In this document: piece after piece, positions 8,173-17,594 of the stretch | Position numbering within the stretch: position 1 is the stretch's first letter | Layout of the letters: every line of letters starts with the position of its first letter | Assembly (NCBI RefSeq): GCF_040730185.1 | Contig: NZ_CP160402.1 | Location: forward strand, 1,798,001-1,862,000 | DNA length: 64,000 nucleotides | Source: Streptomyces sp. Je 1-332 | Lineage (GTDB): Bacteria > Actinomycetota > Actinomycetes > Streptomycetales > Streptomycetaceae | Direction of reading: 5' to 3' | The notes under the pieces: generated by a model | Database searches by the model: none | Told to the model about the DNA's origin: nothing | What the model saw: the letters and a program-made list of their open reading frames with translations, nothing else | Made by a program: the position numbers and the translations under genes

Positions 8173-9244
8173 GGCCGAGTCCGGTACGGGGGCCGGGTAC
8201 GACGGTGAACCGGATCTGCGGCATCACGGTGATGCCGAGATCCGGGGCGCCGGCGGCCTCACCGACCTCGCGGTCAACGTCCGAGCGAACACCCCGCCCG
8301 CCTGGCTGAAGCGGCACATCGCCGCGTCGCTGGACGGCCTCGCCGCCTACCCGGACGGCAGGGCGGCACGGGCCGCGGTGGCGGCCCGGCACGGCGTGAC
8401 GCCGGACCGGGTGCTGCTCACGTCGGGCGCGGCGGAGGCGTTCGTACTGATCGCGCGTGCGCTGAAGGTGCGTCAGCCGGTGGTGGTGCACCCGCAGTTC
8501 ACCGAGCCGGAGGCTGCGCTGCGGGATGCGGGGCATGCGGTGGGGCGGGTGCTGCTGCGGGAGGAGGACGGGTTCCGCCTCGCGGGGGCGGAGGTCCCCG
8601 ATGAGACCGACCTGGTGGTGATCGGCAACCCCACGAACCCGACGTCGGTGCTCCACCCTGCTACGTCGATCACCTCACTGGCGCGCCCTGGGCGGGTACT
8701 GGTGGTGGACGAGGCGTTCATGGACGCGGTGCCGGGGGAACGGGAGGCGTTGGCGGGCCGCACGGATGTGCCCGGCCTCGTCGTCCTGCGAAGCCTCACC
8801 AAGACGTGGGGCCTGGCGGGGCTGCGGATCGGTTACGTCCTCGCCGCCCCCGAGACGATCGCCCGCTTGTCGCGGGCGCAGCCCCTGTGGCCGGTTTCCT
8901 CACCTGCCCTCGCGGCGGCGGAGGCGTGTGTGACGCCGGGGGCGCTTGCCGAGGCGTCGGCGGCGGCGGTGCGGGTGGCTGATGACCGGGCCCATCTCCT
9001 GCGCGGGCTGCGGGAGTTCGCCCCCTTCGGGGTGCGGGCGGTCGAGCCTGCGGAGGGGCCCTTCGTCCTGCTCCGGGCTCCGGGGGCCGCGGCCCTCCGC
9101 GAGCGGCTGCGGGAGCGGGGGTTTGCTTTGCGGCGGGGGGATACGTTTCCGGGGTTGGGGGTGGAGTGGTTGCGGGTCGCCGTCCGGGACCGGGGGACCA
9201 CCGATCGATTGCTGGGGGCGGTGCGGGGGGTGTTCGGGGGGTAA
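8156..9244 (+). CDS. cobC: Rv2231c-type PLP aminotransferase-like protein CobC
   Basis: Fold type I PLP enzyme related to threonine-phosphate decarboxylase/histidinol-phosphate aminotransferase. In cobalamin clusters it is expected to make the aminopropanol-phosphate linker. PLP lysine at about residue 216 in LRSLTKTWGLAGLRIGY; LAVNVRANTPPAWL near the N terminus and VIGNPTNPTS in the middle are typical of this actinobacterial group. The start is uncertain. ATG 8156 just overlaps the cbiX stop; ATG 8129 or 8111 would extend it through sequence that also encodes the His tail of CbiX. No good ribosome site is seen at any of them. An intergenic hairpin repeat follows the stop directly. Confidence 0.88.
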   Translation: MRTRTEAESGTGAGYDGEPDLRHHGDAEIRGAGGLTDLAVNVRANTPPAWLKRHIAASLDGLAAYPDGRAARAAVAARHGVTPDRVLLTSGAAEAFVLIARALKVRQPVVVHPQFTEPEAALRDAGHAVGRVLLREEDGFRLAGAEVPDETDLVVIGNPTNPTSVLHPATSITSLARPGRVLVVDEAFMDAVPGEREALAGRTDVPGLVVLRSLTKTWGLAGLRIGYVLAAPETIARLSRAQPLWPVSSPALAAAEACVTPGALAEASAAAVRVADDRAHLLRGLREFAPFGVRAVEPAEGPFVLLRAPGAAALRERLRERGFALRRGDTFPGLGVEWLRVAVRDRGTTDRLLGAVRGVFGG

Positions 9245-9381
9245 TTTCCCCAACCCCGCCCCTTCCCGAAAACTCGCTCGGCGCGAGGGCCTTGGTTGCC
9301 GTCGATCACCGGCTCCGCCGAGTTCGTCCTCAAACGCCGGACGGGCTGAAACCAATCAGCCCGTCCGGCGTTTGAGGACAT
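9244..9381. terminator. intergenic repeat with 24-bp perfect hairpin after cobC
   Basis: Contains the TTCCCCAACCCCGCCCCTT head, a GATCACCGGCTCCGCCGAGTT block, then a perfect inverted repeat with arms 9326-9349 and 9356-9379 around a 6-nt loop. It separates cobC from the convergent LAETG-protein gene and could stop transcription from both sides. Confidence 0.75.
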
Positions 9382-9435
9382 CTTTTCGGGGGTCCAGGGG
9401 GCGGTGAGGAGAGCCCCGCAGGGCCCGCCCTCCCC

Positions 9436-10377
9436 TCAGCCCCTACGCCCCCGACGAGTCATCGCCACCGCAGCCCCGCCCCCGGCAAGCAGCAGAGCCC
9501 CACCCCCCACCAGGTACGGGGTGGCCGAATTCCCCCCGGTCTCAGCGAGGTTCGCCTCGGCAGGCTTGGCCGGCTTCGCCACCACCGGCTTCTCCCCCGT
9601 ACCCCCCTGCGGCTTCACCGGCGGAGCCGAAGGCTTCGCGACCGCCGCGGGCGCCTCGCACGACGCACCCGCCAGCGTCACCGTCCCCTCCACCTCCGCG
9701 ACATTCAGCTTCAGCGGGTTCACGGACACCTTCAGCTCCAGCGCGGTCGCCGCCGCCGTACGCGACGTCGTGTGCGTCCTCGACAGGTCGAGCCGCACCT
9801 CACCGACGCCCGGCACCGCCACCTGAGTCGTACCGCCCGCCGAGAACGTGACCTTCTTGCCCAGCACGGTGACGCCGCCCAGCAGATTCGCCTCGGCGAC
9901 GGGCCGCTTGCCCGCGGCGCAGACCGCCTTGGAGGTGACCTGCTCGACCTCGATCAGGGACAGCAGCGGCAGGCCCGGCACATGCACCTTGGCCCGCGCG
10001 ATGTTGCTGTAGCCCTCCGCCTTGCCGTTCTCGGCGGTCGCCTTCGCGGTGGCGACGTCCGCCCGCAGCACGCTGAACGGCTGCCCGCCGTTGACCCCGT
10101 TCAACTCGGCGGTGAGCGCGGTCTTCCCGGCGCTGGCCGGCGCCTGGACCTCGTTGAGCGAGACCTTGAGTGGGACGTTCAGGGTCTTGTTGAGCAGGGA
10201 CACATCGAGCCCGGTACGCAGCACGACAGCGCTCGCGCGGCCCTTGTCGCCGCTGTCGCCGCCCGTCGCCGACGCGGTTCCCGCGGTGGCCAGCGCCGCG
10301 GGCCCCGCGACGAGAACCGTGGCGGTGGCGATCACGCCGAGACGGCGTGCGGGCAGGCGGAAGGCATTGCTGTTCAA
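9436..10377 (-). CDS. SCO1860-type LAETG-anchored surface protein
   Basis: A 313-residue exported protein. It has an N-terminal signal peptide (basic start, hydrophobic stretch, ATAGTASA cleavage region), a middle domain of about 190 residues rich in Val/Thr/Ala, a Pro/Lys-rich stalk, and a C-terminal sortase signal: LAETG at residues 277-281, a Gly/Ala/Leu-rich membrane segment, and RRGRRG. This is the class E sortase substrate layout of Streptomyces. The only sensible start giving an intact signal peptide is TTG at 10377, with a G-rich stretch upstream. Function unknown. It converges on the cobalamin operon across a repeat hairpin. Confidence 0.85.
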   Translation of the reverse strand: MNSNAFRLPARRLGVIATATVLVAGPAALATAGTASATGGDSGDKGRASAVVLRTGLDVSLLNKTLNVPLKVSLNEVQAPASAGKTALTAELNGVNGGQPFSVLRADVATAKATAENGKAEGYSNIARAKVHVPGLPLLSLIEVEQVTSKAVCAAGKRPVAEANLLGGVTVLGKKVTFSAGGTTQVAVPGVGEVRLDLSRTHTTSRTAAATALELKVSVNPLKLNVAEVEGTVTLAGASCEAPAAVAKPSAPPVKPQGGTGEKPVVAKPAKPAEANLAETGGNSATPYLVGGGALLLAGGGAAVAMTRRGRRG

Positions 10378-10759
10378 GGTGGTGGAACCCCCACAAGAGT
10401 TACGGAGCCGCCGGCAGCGTCGCGCTTCGCTGGATGGGGACATCGCTTGAGCACGACACCGGCAACATCGACAGGGGGAATCTTTACGCACTGAGAGTGA
10501 ATAGCCAGCGACGAAGCGTGAGTTCACTCCAAAGGGAGGTTTCCGCCTTTGCTTTCGAATCTTCCGGCACGCACGTTCCCCCCGACCACCCGAGCAACTC
10601 CCTGTCTCGAACACACCGGTTGACGCCAACGTCCTGGCCGAATGTTGCACAACGAACCGAGGCGCGTGCGCGTAACGCTCCGTCAACGTGGGTCACTTGG
10701 GCCATCGATGTCGGCCGCTTGGGCCGAAGGTCGGGCTGCGGCCCCCAGGGAGAGGCGGG
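10378..10759. other. intergenic region upstream of the LAETG-protein gene
   Basis: About 380 bp between two minus-strand genes. It is visibly less GC-rich than its surroundings and presumably holds the promoter of the surface-protein gene. I see no RNA gene, repeat or convincing operator here. Confidence 0.4.
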
Positions 10760-11851
10760 CTACCCCACCACCCTCCCGTTCAGCACCACCCTCCGCGGCG
10801 CCGCCAGCACCCCCACGTCCTCCCGCGGATCGGCCCCGTACACCACCAGGTCCGCCGGCGCTCCCTCCGTCAGGCCCGGGCGGCCCAGCCAGGACCTCGC
10901 GCCCCAGGTCGTCGCAGACAGCGCGTCCACCGCCGGAATTCCGGCGAGCCTCAGTTCGGCCACCTCTGCGGCGACCAGGCCGTGGGCCAGGGAGCCGCCC
11001 GCGTCCGTGCCCGCGAACACCGGTACCCCGGCGTCGTACGCCGCTCGCACCGTGTCGTAGCGGCGGTCGTACAACTGGCGCATGTGCCGGGACCACTTGG
11101 GGAATTTCGACTCCCCGCCGTCCGCGAGCTGGGGGAACGTCGCGATGTTCACCAGTGTCGGGACGATCGCGACGCCCCGCTCGGCGAAGAGCGGGATGGT
11201 CTCCTCGGTCAGTCCGGTGGCGTGCTCGATGCAGTCGATGCCCGCCTCCACCAGGTCCCGCAGGGAGTCCTCCGCGAAGCAGTGCGCCGTCACCCGCGCG
11301 CCCAGGCGGTGCGCCTCGGCGATCGCCGCCTCCACCTCGGGGCGCGGCCAGCACGCCGTCAGGTCTCCTGCCTCGCGGTCGATCCAGTCGCCGACCAGCT
11401 TGACCCAGCCGTCACCCCGCCGCGCCTCCTGGGCGACGTACGCGACGAGGTCGGCGGGCTCGATCTCGTGGGCGTAGTTGCGGATGTAGCGGCGCGTACG
11501 GGCGATGTGGCGGCCCGCGCGGATGATCTTCGGGAGGTCCTCGCGGTCGTCGATCCAGCGGGTGTCCGAGGGGGAGCCCGCGTCCCGGATGAGGAGCGCG
11601 CCGATCTCGCGGTCGGTCAGCGCCTGCTTCTCGGCCGTGGCCGCGTCCACCGGCCCGTGCGCGTCAAGACCCACGTGGCAGTGCGCGTCGACCAGGCCGG
11701 GGAGCGTCCAGCCCTCGACCGTCGTGACGTCCGCCGCCCGCGACGGGCGGTCGTACGTCACTCTGCCGCCGACCACCCACAGTTCGTCCCGGACCTCCTC
11801 CGGGCCGACGAGCACCCGCCCCTTCACGTGCAGCACCGTGTGATCGCTCAT
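10760..11851 (-). CDS. metal-dependent amidohydrolase family protein
   Basis: A 363-residue cytoplasmic hydrolase of the amidohydrolase superfamily (imidazolonepropionase/prolidase-like branch). Metal ligands are visible as LVDAHCHVG (H57, H59), a His in RVTAHCFAED and one in IEHATGL, and the Asp of VFAGTDAGG. The N- and C-terminal beta-sandwich strands (KGRVLVGPEEVRDELWVVGGRV; ADLVVYGADPRED) are also present. Substrate cannot be deduced. ATG 11851 was chosen because the longer frame upstream runs into the divergent aminotransferase gene. Confidence 0.82.
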   Translation of the reverse strand: MSDHTVLHVKGRVLVGPEEVRDELWVVGGRVTYDRPSRAADVTTVEGWTLPGLVDAHCHVGLDAHGPVDAATAEKQALTDREIGALLIRDAGSPSDTRWIDDREDLPKIIRAGRHIARTRRYIRNYAHEIEPADLVAYVAQEARRGDGWVKLVGDWIDREAGDLTACWPRPEVEAAIAEAHRLGARVTAHCFAEDSLRDLVEAGIDCIEHATGLTEETIPLFAERGVAIVPTLVNIATFPQLADGGESKFPKWSRHMRQLYDRRYDTVRAAYDAGVPVFAGTDAGGSLAHGLVAAEVAELRLAGIPAVDALSATTWGARSWLGRPGLTEGAPADLVVYGADPREDVGVLAAPRRVVLNGRVVG

Positions 11852-11951
11852 GTACAGCAGCTTAGGAGCCTGTCGGTACGCTCGGTCCGGCAGCCCGAAC
11901 GAACTCGTGAGCGAAGTGAGCAGCGAAGTGAGCAGCACCGTGACCCCACAC

Positions 11952-13055
11952 GTGACGACGCATCCATTCCTTGACCTGGCCCCCTTGAGCGCCCAGCACT
12001 TCGCCTCCATCGAGGAGCGCGTCGCCGGTCTGCTCTCCACCTCGCAGGACGTCGTGATCATGCAGGGTGAGGCGCTGCTTCCCCTGGAGGGCTGTATCCG
12101 GGGTGCGGCGCAGCCCGGCACGACCGCCCTGAACGTCATCACCGGGCCCTACGGGCAGACCTTCGGGAACTGGCTGCGGGACTGCGGGGCGACCGTCGTC
12201 GACCTCGCCGTGCCCTTCCACACCGCCGTCACCGCCGAGCAGGTGCGCCAGGCGCTCACGGAGCACCCCGAGATCGACTTCGTCTCGCTCGTCCACGCCG
12301 AGGCCGCGACGGGCAACACCAATCCCGTCGCCGAGATCGGAGAGGTCGTACGTGAGCACGGCGCCCTCTTCATGCTCGACGCCGTCGCCTCGGTGGCCGC
12401 CGAGCCGCTGCTGCCGGACGCGTGGGGCGTGGACCTGTGCGTGATCGGCGCGCAGAAGGCGATGGGCGGCCCGGCAGGCGTCTCCGCCGTATCCGTGAGC
12501 GAGCGGGCCTGGGCGCGCCTCGCCGCCAACCCGCAGGCGCCGCGCCGCTCCTACCTCTCCCTCCTGGACTGGAAGGAGCGCTGGATCGACGGCGGCCGCA
12601 AGGCGTTGCTGCACGCGCCCGCCCAGCTGGAGATGCTCGCGCTCGAAGCGTGCGTGGAGCGCATCGACGCGGAGGGCCTCGACGCGCTGATGGCGCGGCA
12701 CGCCACCGCCGCCGCGGCCACGCGCGCGGGCGCGATCGCGCTGGGCGGAGGGCTCACCCCGTACGTCCATGCGGCGAGGGACGCGGCCCCGGTGGCCACG
12801 ACGCTGCGCACCCCGGACGGGGTGGACGCCTCGGAGCTCGTCGCCAGAGCCCTCGCGGCGGACCCGGTGCTTCCGCTGGTCGCCGGTGGCGGCGCCCTCG
12901 CGAAGGAGATGATCCGGGTGAACCACTACGGCCCGGACGCGACCCGTGGCGTCGTCCACGCCTCGCTCGCCGCGCTGGGCGCCGCGATGGGCGAAGCCGG
13001 CCGCACGGTCGACCTCGAAGCGGCACGGCGCGCGGTGACGGCGGCCTGGCAGTAG
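11952..13055 (+). CDS. class-V PLP aminotransferase (alanine-glyoxylate/pyridoxamine-pyruvate type)
   Basis: About 368 residues. PLP lysine at residue 169 in [13 protein letters not shown], preceded by [11 protein letters not shown] with the cofactor-binding Asp, and [11 protein letters not shown] in the substrate domain. This pattern fits the alanine-glyoxylate/serine-pyruvate group. Start codons are ambiguous: GTG at 11940 or 11952, neither with a clear ribosome site. The stretch just upstream (about 11911-11934) is a tandem GCGAAGTGAGCA repeat. Divergent from the amidohydrolase, with which it may share a promoter region. Confidence 0.8.
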   Translation: MTTHPFLDLAPLSAQHFASIEERVAGLLSTSQDVVIMQGEALLPLEGCIRGAAQPGTTALNVITGPYGQTFGNWLRDCGATVVDLAVPFHTAVTAEQVRQALTEHPEIDFVSLVHAEAATGNTNPVAEIGEVVREHGALFMLDAVASVAAEPLLPDAWGVDLCVIGAQKAMGGPAGVSAVSVSERAWARLAANPQAPRRSYLSLLDWKERWIDGGRKALLHAPAQLEMLALEACVERIDAEGLDALMARHATAAAATRAGAIALGGGLTPYVHAARDAAPVATTLRTPDGVDASELVARALAADPVLPLVAGGGALAKEMIRVNHYGPDATRGVVHASLAALGAAMGEAGRTVDLEAARRAVTAAWQ

Positions 13056-13168
13056 GAGCGCGGTACGGACCGTACGGACCCGTCTCCACCGCCCGACGCC
13101 CACCGCGCCCCCATCGCTCACAGCGAACAGCGGCCGCCCGGATCGCCCCGCATGGCAGCGTGACGGCC

Positions 13169-13693
13169 ATGCCCACTCTCCCGGACGGCCGCCCCGTTCC
13201 CGACCCGACCGCCGACGAGCCCGCGATGCTGGCCGACTGGCTCGACTTCCATCGCGGGACCCTCGCGGTCAAGTGCTCCGGGCTCGATGACGCACAGACC
13301 CGTGTCGCTTCCGTCCCGTCCTCGTCCCTGACCCTGCTCGGTCTCGTGCAGCATCTGGCCGAGGTGGAGCGGAACTGGTTCCAGCGGGTGCTCGCCGGGC
13401 GGGACGTGCCGCCGGTGCACGAGGGACCGGCGGGGGGCTTCGCCCTGGACCCGGAGCGGACATGTGAGCAGGCCCTGGCCGCGTGGCGGCGTGAGGTGGC
13501 GGTGAGCCGGGAGCTCTGCGCGGGACGCTCGCTGGACGACGTCGGACGGCTGAGCGAGCAGGAAGCGGCCGTGTCCGGCATCTCCGAGGTCAGCCTGCGC
13601 TGGATCCTGGTCCACCTCATCGAGGAGTACGCGCGGCACAACGGGCACGCCGATCTCCTCAGGGAGGGCATCGACGGAGTGACGGGGCCGTAA
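13169..13693 (+). CDS. DinB/DUF664 family protein
   Basis: A 174-residue four-helix-bundle protein of the DinB-like superfamily, which includes mycothiol- and bacillithiol-dependent enzymes. Candidate metal-binding histidines lie in [13 protein letters not shown] and [20 protein letters not shown], the standard DUF664 spacing. Actinomycete members are usually of unknown function. A mycothiol-dependent transferase or isomerase role is possible. ATG 13169 was chosen by family start. It follows the aminotransferase by 113 bp and may have its own promoter. Confidence 0.78.
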   Translation: MPTLPDGRPVPDPTADEPAMLADWLDFHRGTLAVKCSGLDDAQTRVASVPSSSLTLLGLVQHLAEVERNWFQRVLAGRDVPPVHEGPAGGFALDPERTCEQALAAWRREVAVSRELCAGRSLDDVGRLSEQEAAVSGISEVSLRWILVHLIEEYARHNGHADLLREGIDGVTGP

Positions 13694-14025
13694 ATGCTCT
13701 ACGTAAATTCACGGACCAATTCTCACCGCTTCTTTATCCACTTTATGAGCACAGCTTCCCGTATTCTTCTGCCCGCTTTCCGGGGACCTAAACACTAAGG
13801 TTTCGTCAGCACGAAATCTCACAATCCGGACATGCTTCGAGGGAGTTACGGTTCTGTGACGTACTCCACATCGCGCCCGGTATGTGCCGTATGACCCCAT
13901 CAAATCAGGCCAAATCTCCGAGGTTTCCTGCGGGCGCACACCCGCGCCTGATAACACATACGGCGCTCCGACGTAACCCCTCCCGGCGATGCAATTCAAG
14001 AAATTGCTCGGTAAATTCAATCCGC
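13694..14025. other. AT-rich intergenic region upstream of ectA
   Basis: About 330 bp with clearly lower GC than the genes around it. It must hold the promoter(s) of the ect operon. Immediately before ectA, a GGTAAATTC sequence (TAAATT at 14012-14017) sits eight bases from the ATG and no ribosome site is present. This would fit a -10 box for a leaderless transcript. The -35 is weak. Confidence 0.4.
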
Positions 14026-14655
14026 ATGACCGCTGCACAAGCCGATCTACCGACCGACCTGCACGCGAATTCCCTGGAAATGCCCGAGGGGTTGCGCCTC
14101 GACACCCCCGACGTCGCCGACGGTGCCGCCATCTGGCGCATCGCCCGCGACTCGAAGGTGTTGGACCTCAACTCCTCGTACAGCTACCTGCTGTGGTGTC
14201 GCGACTTCGCGGCGACCTCGATGGTGGCCAGGGACTCGAACGGTGAGCCCGCCGGGTTCATCACCGGCTACATCCGGCCCGAGCGGCCTCGCACCCTGGT
14301 GGTCTGGCAGGTGGCCGTCGACCAGGCGCACCGAGGCCGCGGCCTTGCCGGTGCGCTGCTCGAAGGGCTGACCGCCAAGGTCGCCGCCGACCGGGAGCTG
14401 GTCTCGGTCGAGACGACCATCACGCCGGACAACGCCGCCTCCCAGCGGTTGTTCACCTCGTTCGCACAGCGCCACGGAGCGTCCGTCGAGCGCACGGTGC
14501 TCTTCGACGCGGGGCTCTTCCCCGACGAGGGGCACCTGCCCGAGGTCCTGTTCCTCATCGAGCCGATCGCACAGAGCGTGCACGACGCACAGAGCGGGCA
14601 CAAGGCACGGACCGGGAACGTCGCGCGGACCGAACCGGTCGAGCCACTCGGCTGA
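14026..14655 (+). CDS. ectA: L-2,4-diaminobutyric acid acetyltransferase
   Basis: Second step of ectoine synthesis: acetyl-CoA-dependent N-gamma-acetylation of diaminobutyrate. GNAT fold with VDQAHRGRGLAGALL as the acetyl-CoA loop and EctA-specific blocks LDLNSSYSYLLWCRDF, GFITGYIRP and ETTITPDNAAS. At 209 residues it is slightly longer than most EctA, from a C-terminal extension rich in His, Ala and Arg. ATG 14026 has no Shine-Dalgarno sequence upstream, suggesting leaderless translation. It begins the ectABCD operon. Confidence 0.93.
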   Translation: MTAAQADLPTDLHANSLEMPEGLRLDTPDVADGAAIWRIARDSKVLDLNSSYSYLLWCRDFAATSMVARDSNGEPAGFITGYIRPERPRTLVVWQVAVDQAHRGRGLAGALLEGLTAKVAADRELVSVETTITPDNAASQRLFTSFAQRHGASVERTVLFDAGLFPDEGHLPEVLFLIEPIAQSVHDAQSGHKARTGNVARTEPVEPLG

Positions 14656-14747
14656 GTTCCCGCCCTTCCCCCACAGACTTCACGCGCTTCACGCACCACC
14701 CATCACCCCCCACCTCCCACGTCTTTCCATCTCCCAGGAGATCTGCT

Positions 14748-16019
14748 GTGACCATCACCCAGCCCGACCTGAGCGTCTTCGAGACCCTGGAGTCGGAGGT
14801 GCGCAGCTACTGCCGCGGTTGGCCCACTGTCTTCGACCGTGCGCAGGGCAGCCGCATGTTCGACGAGGACGGCCACTCGTACCTCGACTTCTTCGCCGGG
14901 GCCGGCTCGCTCAACTACGGCCACAACAACCCGGTCCTCAAACGCGCCCTGATCGACTACCTGGAGCGCGACAGCGTCGTCCACGGTCTCGACATGTCGA
15001 CGACCGCCAAGCGCGCGTTCCTCGAGTCGTTCCAGAACATCATCCTGCGCCCGCGTGACCTGCCGTACAAGGTCATGTTCCCGGGCCCGACGGGCACCAA
15101 CGCCGTCGAGTCCGCGCTGAAGCTGGCCCGCAAGGTCAAGGGCCGCGAGTCGATCGTGTCGTTCACGAACGCCTTCCACGGCATGTCGCTCGGTTCGCTC
15201 GCGGTGACCGGCAACGCCTTCAAGCGCGCCGGCGCCGGCATCCCGCTGGTGCACGGCACGCCGATGCCCTTCGACCGCTACCTCGAGGGCACCACCCCCG
15301 ACTTCGTCTGGTTCGAGCGTCTTCTCGAAGACCAGGGCTCCGGCCTCAACCAGCCCGCCGCCGTGATCGTCGAGACGGTGCAGGGCGAGGGCGGCATCAA
15401 CGTCGCCCGCGCCGAGTGGCTCCGCAAGCTCGCCGACGTGTGCGAGCGCTGGGACATGCTGCTCATCGTCGACGACATCCAGATGGGCTGCGGCCGCACC
15501 GGCGCGTTCTTCTCCTTCGAGGAGGCCGGCATCACGCCGGACATCGTGACGGTGTCCAAGTCCATCAGCGGCTACGGCATGCCGATGGCGCTGACGCTGT
15601 TCAAGCCCGAGCTGGACATCTGGGAGCCGGGCGAGCACAACGGCACCTTCCGCGGCAACAACCCCGCGTTCGTCACGGCCGCCGCCGCCCTGGAGACCTA
15701 CTGGTCCGACGGCCCGGCCATGGAGAAGCAGACCCGCGCACGCGGCGAGCAGGTCGAGGAGGCCTTCGCCGCCATCGTCGACGAGAACCCCGGCGCCATC
15801 AAGGAGTACCGCGGCCGCGGTCTCGTCTGGGGCATGGAGTTCATCGACAAGGCACGCGCGGGCGCCATCGCCAAGCGCGCCTTCGAACTCGGTCTGCTCA
15901 TCGAGACCTCAGGACCCGAGAGCGAGGTCGTCAAGCTCCTTCCGGCGCTGACGATCACCGCCGACGAGCTGGACGAAGGACTTCGCACGCTCGCCCGCGC
16001 GGTGCGCGAGACCGCCTGA
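14748..16019 (+). CDS. ectB: diaminobutyrate--2-oxoglutarate aminotransferase
   Basis: First step of ectoine synthesis: transamination of aspartate beta-semialdehyde to L-2,4-diaminobutyrate using glutamate. Class-III aminotransferase of 423 residues with PLP lysine at 271 in VTVSKSISGYG, LIVDDIQMGCGRTG with the cofactor Asp, and FPGPTGTNAVESALKLARK binding the phosphate. GTG start with CAGGAG upstream. Second gene of ectABCD. Confidence 0.95.
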   Translation: MTITQPDLSVFETLESEVRSYCRGWPTVFDRAQGSRMFDEDGHSYLDFFAGAGSLNYGHNNPVLKRALIDYLERDSVVHGLDMSTTAKRAFLESFQNIILRPRDLPYKVMFPGPTGTNAVESALKLARKVKGRESIVSFTNAFHGMSLGSLAVTGNAFKRAGAGIPLVHGTPMPFDRYLEGTTPDFVWFERLLEDQGSGLNQPAAVIVETVQGEGGINVARAEWLRKLADVCERWDMLLIVDDIQMGCGRTGAFFSFEEAGITPDIVTVSKSISGYGMPMALTLFKPELDIWEPGEHNGTFRGNNPAFVTAAAALETYWSDGPAMEKQTRARGEQVEEAFAAIVDENPGAIKEYRGRGLVWGMEFIDKARAGAIAKRAFELGLLIETSGPESEVVKLLPALTITADELDEGLRTLARAVRETA

Positions 16020-16103
16020 GCGGTGCGCCGGGCCGCCGCCGCACCGGCGGCGGCCCGGCCGCCCGCCTCCTCACCCCCGTAAGAGAAAAGGAACCAACTC
16101 ACC

Positions 16104-16508
16104 GTGATCGTCCGTTCGTTCAAGGACATTGAAGGCACCGACCGGCACGTGAAGTCCGCGTCCGGCACCTGGGAGAGCAAGCGCATCGTCCTCGCCAAGG
16201 AGCGGGTGGGCTTCTCGGTCCACGAGACCATCCTGTACGCGGGTACGGAGACGTCGATGTGGTATGCCAACCACATCGAGGCCGTCGTGTGCACCAAGGG
16301 CGAGGCCGAGCTGACCGACGACACGACCGGCGAGAAGTACACGATCACGCCGGGCACGATGTACCTGCTCGACGGGCACGAGAAGCACACGATGCGGATC
16401 AAGGAGGACTTCCACTGCATCTGTGTCTTCAACCCGCCCGTCACGGGTCGTGAGGACCACGACGAGAACGGCGTGTACCCGCTGCTCACGGAGCCGGAGC
16501 CGGCCTAG
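16104..16508 (+). CDS. ectC: L-ectoine synthase
   Basis: Cyclises N-gamma-acetyl-diaminobutyrate to ectoine with loss of water. Cupin protein of 134 residues, the family's usual size. Recognisable EctC blocks are [31 protein letters not shown] and [14 protein letters not shown] start preceded by AAAGGAACC. Third gene of the operon. Confidence 0.95.
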   Translation: MIVRSFKDIEGTDRHVKSASGTWESKRIVLAKERVGFSVHETILYAGTETSMWYANHIEAVVCTKGEAELTDDTTGEKYTITPGTMYLLDGHEKHTMRIKEDFHCICVFNPPVTGREDHDENGVYPLLTEPEPA

Positions 16509-16608
16509 CCGGAGCACGCCCCAAGAATCTCCCTCGCCGCCCTTTCCTCTGGGCGGCGGGGGTGTACATCCCGGAAAGGGCCGTACGAGAGGAGAGGCAG
16601 GCAACACC

Positions 16609-17508
16609 ATGACCACCGCACCCGAACGCACCGCCGATCTGTACCCGACCCGAGGCACCGAAGAGGTCCTCATCGAGCGCAAGGACCCCGTCGTGTGGTC
16701 CGAGCCGGGTACGCCGGGGCCGATCGCGGCCGATGAACTGGCGGGGTTCGAACGGGACGGTTTCCTGGCGATCGACCAGCTCATCACCCCGGACGAGGTG
16801 AGCGTCTACCACGCCGAGCTTGAGCGGTTGATCGGTGACCCCACGATGCGGGCGGACGAGCGCTCCATCGTGGAGCCGCGTTCCCAGGAGATCCGCACCA
16901 TCTTCGAGGTGCACAAGATCAGCGAGCTGTTCAAGAAGCTCGCGGCCGACCCGCGAGTGGTGGGTCGGGCCCGGCAGATCCTGGGTTCCGACGTGTACGT
17001 CCACCAGTCCCGGATCAACGTGAAGCCCGGCTTCGGAGCCTCCGGGTTCTACTGGCACTCGGACTTCGAGACCTGGCACGCCGAGGACGGACTCGCGAAC
17101 ATGCGGACCGTCTCCGTCTCCATCGCGCTCACCAAGAATCACGACACCAACGGCGGCCTCATGATCATGCCGGGGTCGCACAAGACGTTCCTCGGCTGTG
17201 AAGGCGCGACGCCGAAGGACAACTACAAGCGGTCCCTGCAGATGCAGGACGCGGGCATTCCCTCGAACGAGACGCTGACCAGCCTCGCCTCGGACTACGG
17301 CATCCGGCTCTTCACCGGTGAGGCGGGCTCCGCTACCTGGTTCGACTGCAATGCCATGCACGGTTCGGGGGACAACATCACGCCGTTCCCGCGCAGCAAC
17401 GTCTTCATCGTGTTCAACAGTGTGGAGAACACGGCGGTGGAGCCGTTCGCGGCACCGGTCCGGCGACCGGAATTCATCGGGGCCAGGGACTTCACTCCGG
17501 TGAAGTGA
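16609..17508 (+). CDS. ectD: ectoine 5-hydroxylase
   Basis: Fe(II)/2-oxoglutarate dioxygenase that converts ectoine to 5-hydroxyectoine. The 299-residue protein shows the iron triad H150, D152 (FYWHSDFE) and H251 (DCNAMHGSG), and the EctD signature region around VHQSRINVKPGFGASG. ATG 16609 follows GAGAGGAGAGG. The gene ends the operon and is followed by a strong terminator shared with the convergent alkene reductase gene. Its presence predicts that the strain makes hydroxyectoine as well as ectoine. Confidence 0.95.
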   Translation: MTTAPERTADLYPTRGTEEVLIERKDPVVWSEPGTPGPIAADELAGFERDGFLAIDQLITPDEVSVYHAELERLIGDPTMRADERSIVEPRSQEIRTIFEVHKISELFKKLAADPRVVGRARQILGSDVYVHQSRINVKPGFGASGFYWHSDFETWHAEDGLANMRTVSVSIALTKNHDTNGGLMIMPGSHKTFLGCEGATPKDNYKRSLQMQDAGIPSNETLTSLASDYGIRLFTGEAGSATWFDCNAMHGSGDNITPFPRSNVFIVFNSVENTAVEPFAAPVRRPEFIGARDFTPVK

Positions 17509-17543
17509 GCAGCCGCTGAAGCAGGCGGTCCCGTACGAGAGTT

Positions 17544-17569
17544 GGCCCGGCACCTGGGGGTGCCGGGCC
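17544..17569. terminator. hairpin terminator between ectD and alkene reductase
   Basis: Perfect 11-bp stem GGCCCGGCACC / GGTGCCGGGCC with a TGGG loop, lying between two convergent stop codons. It probably works in both directions. Confidence 0.8.
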
Positions 17570-17594
17570 ACACTTGTCTCCGCTGCCCGCGCGG

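Noticed and set aside
13882..14025. N-terminal extension of ectA from an ATG at 13882
   Set aside because: The extra 48 residues have AT-rich codons and no similarity to EctA; the family start is at 14026.
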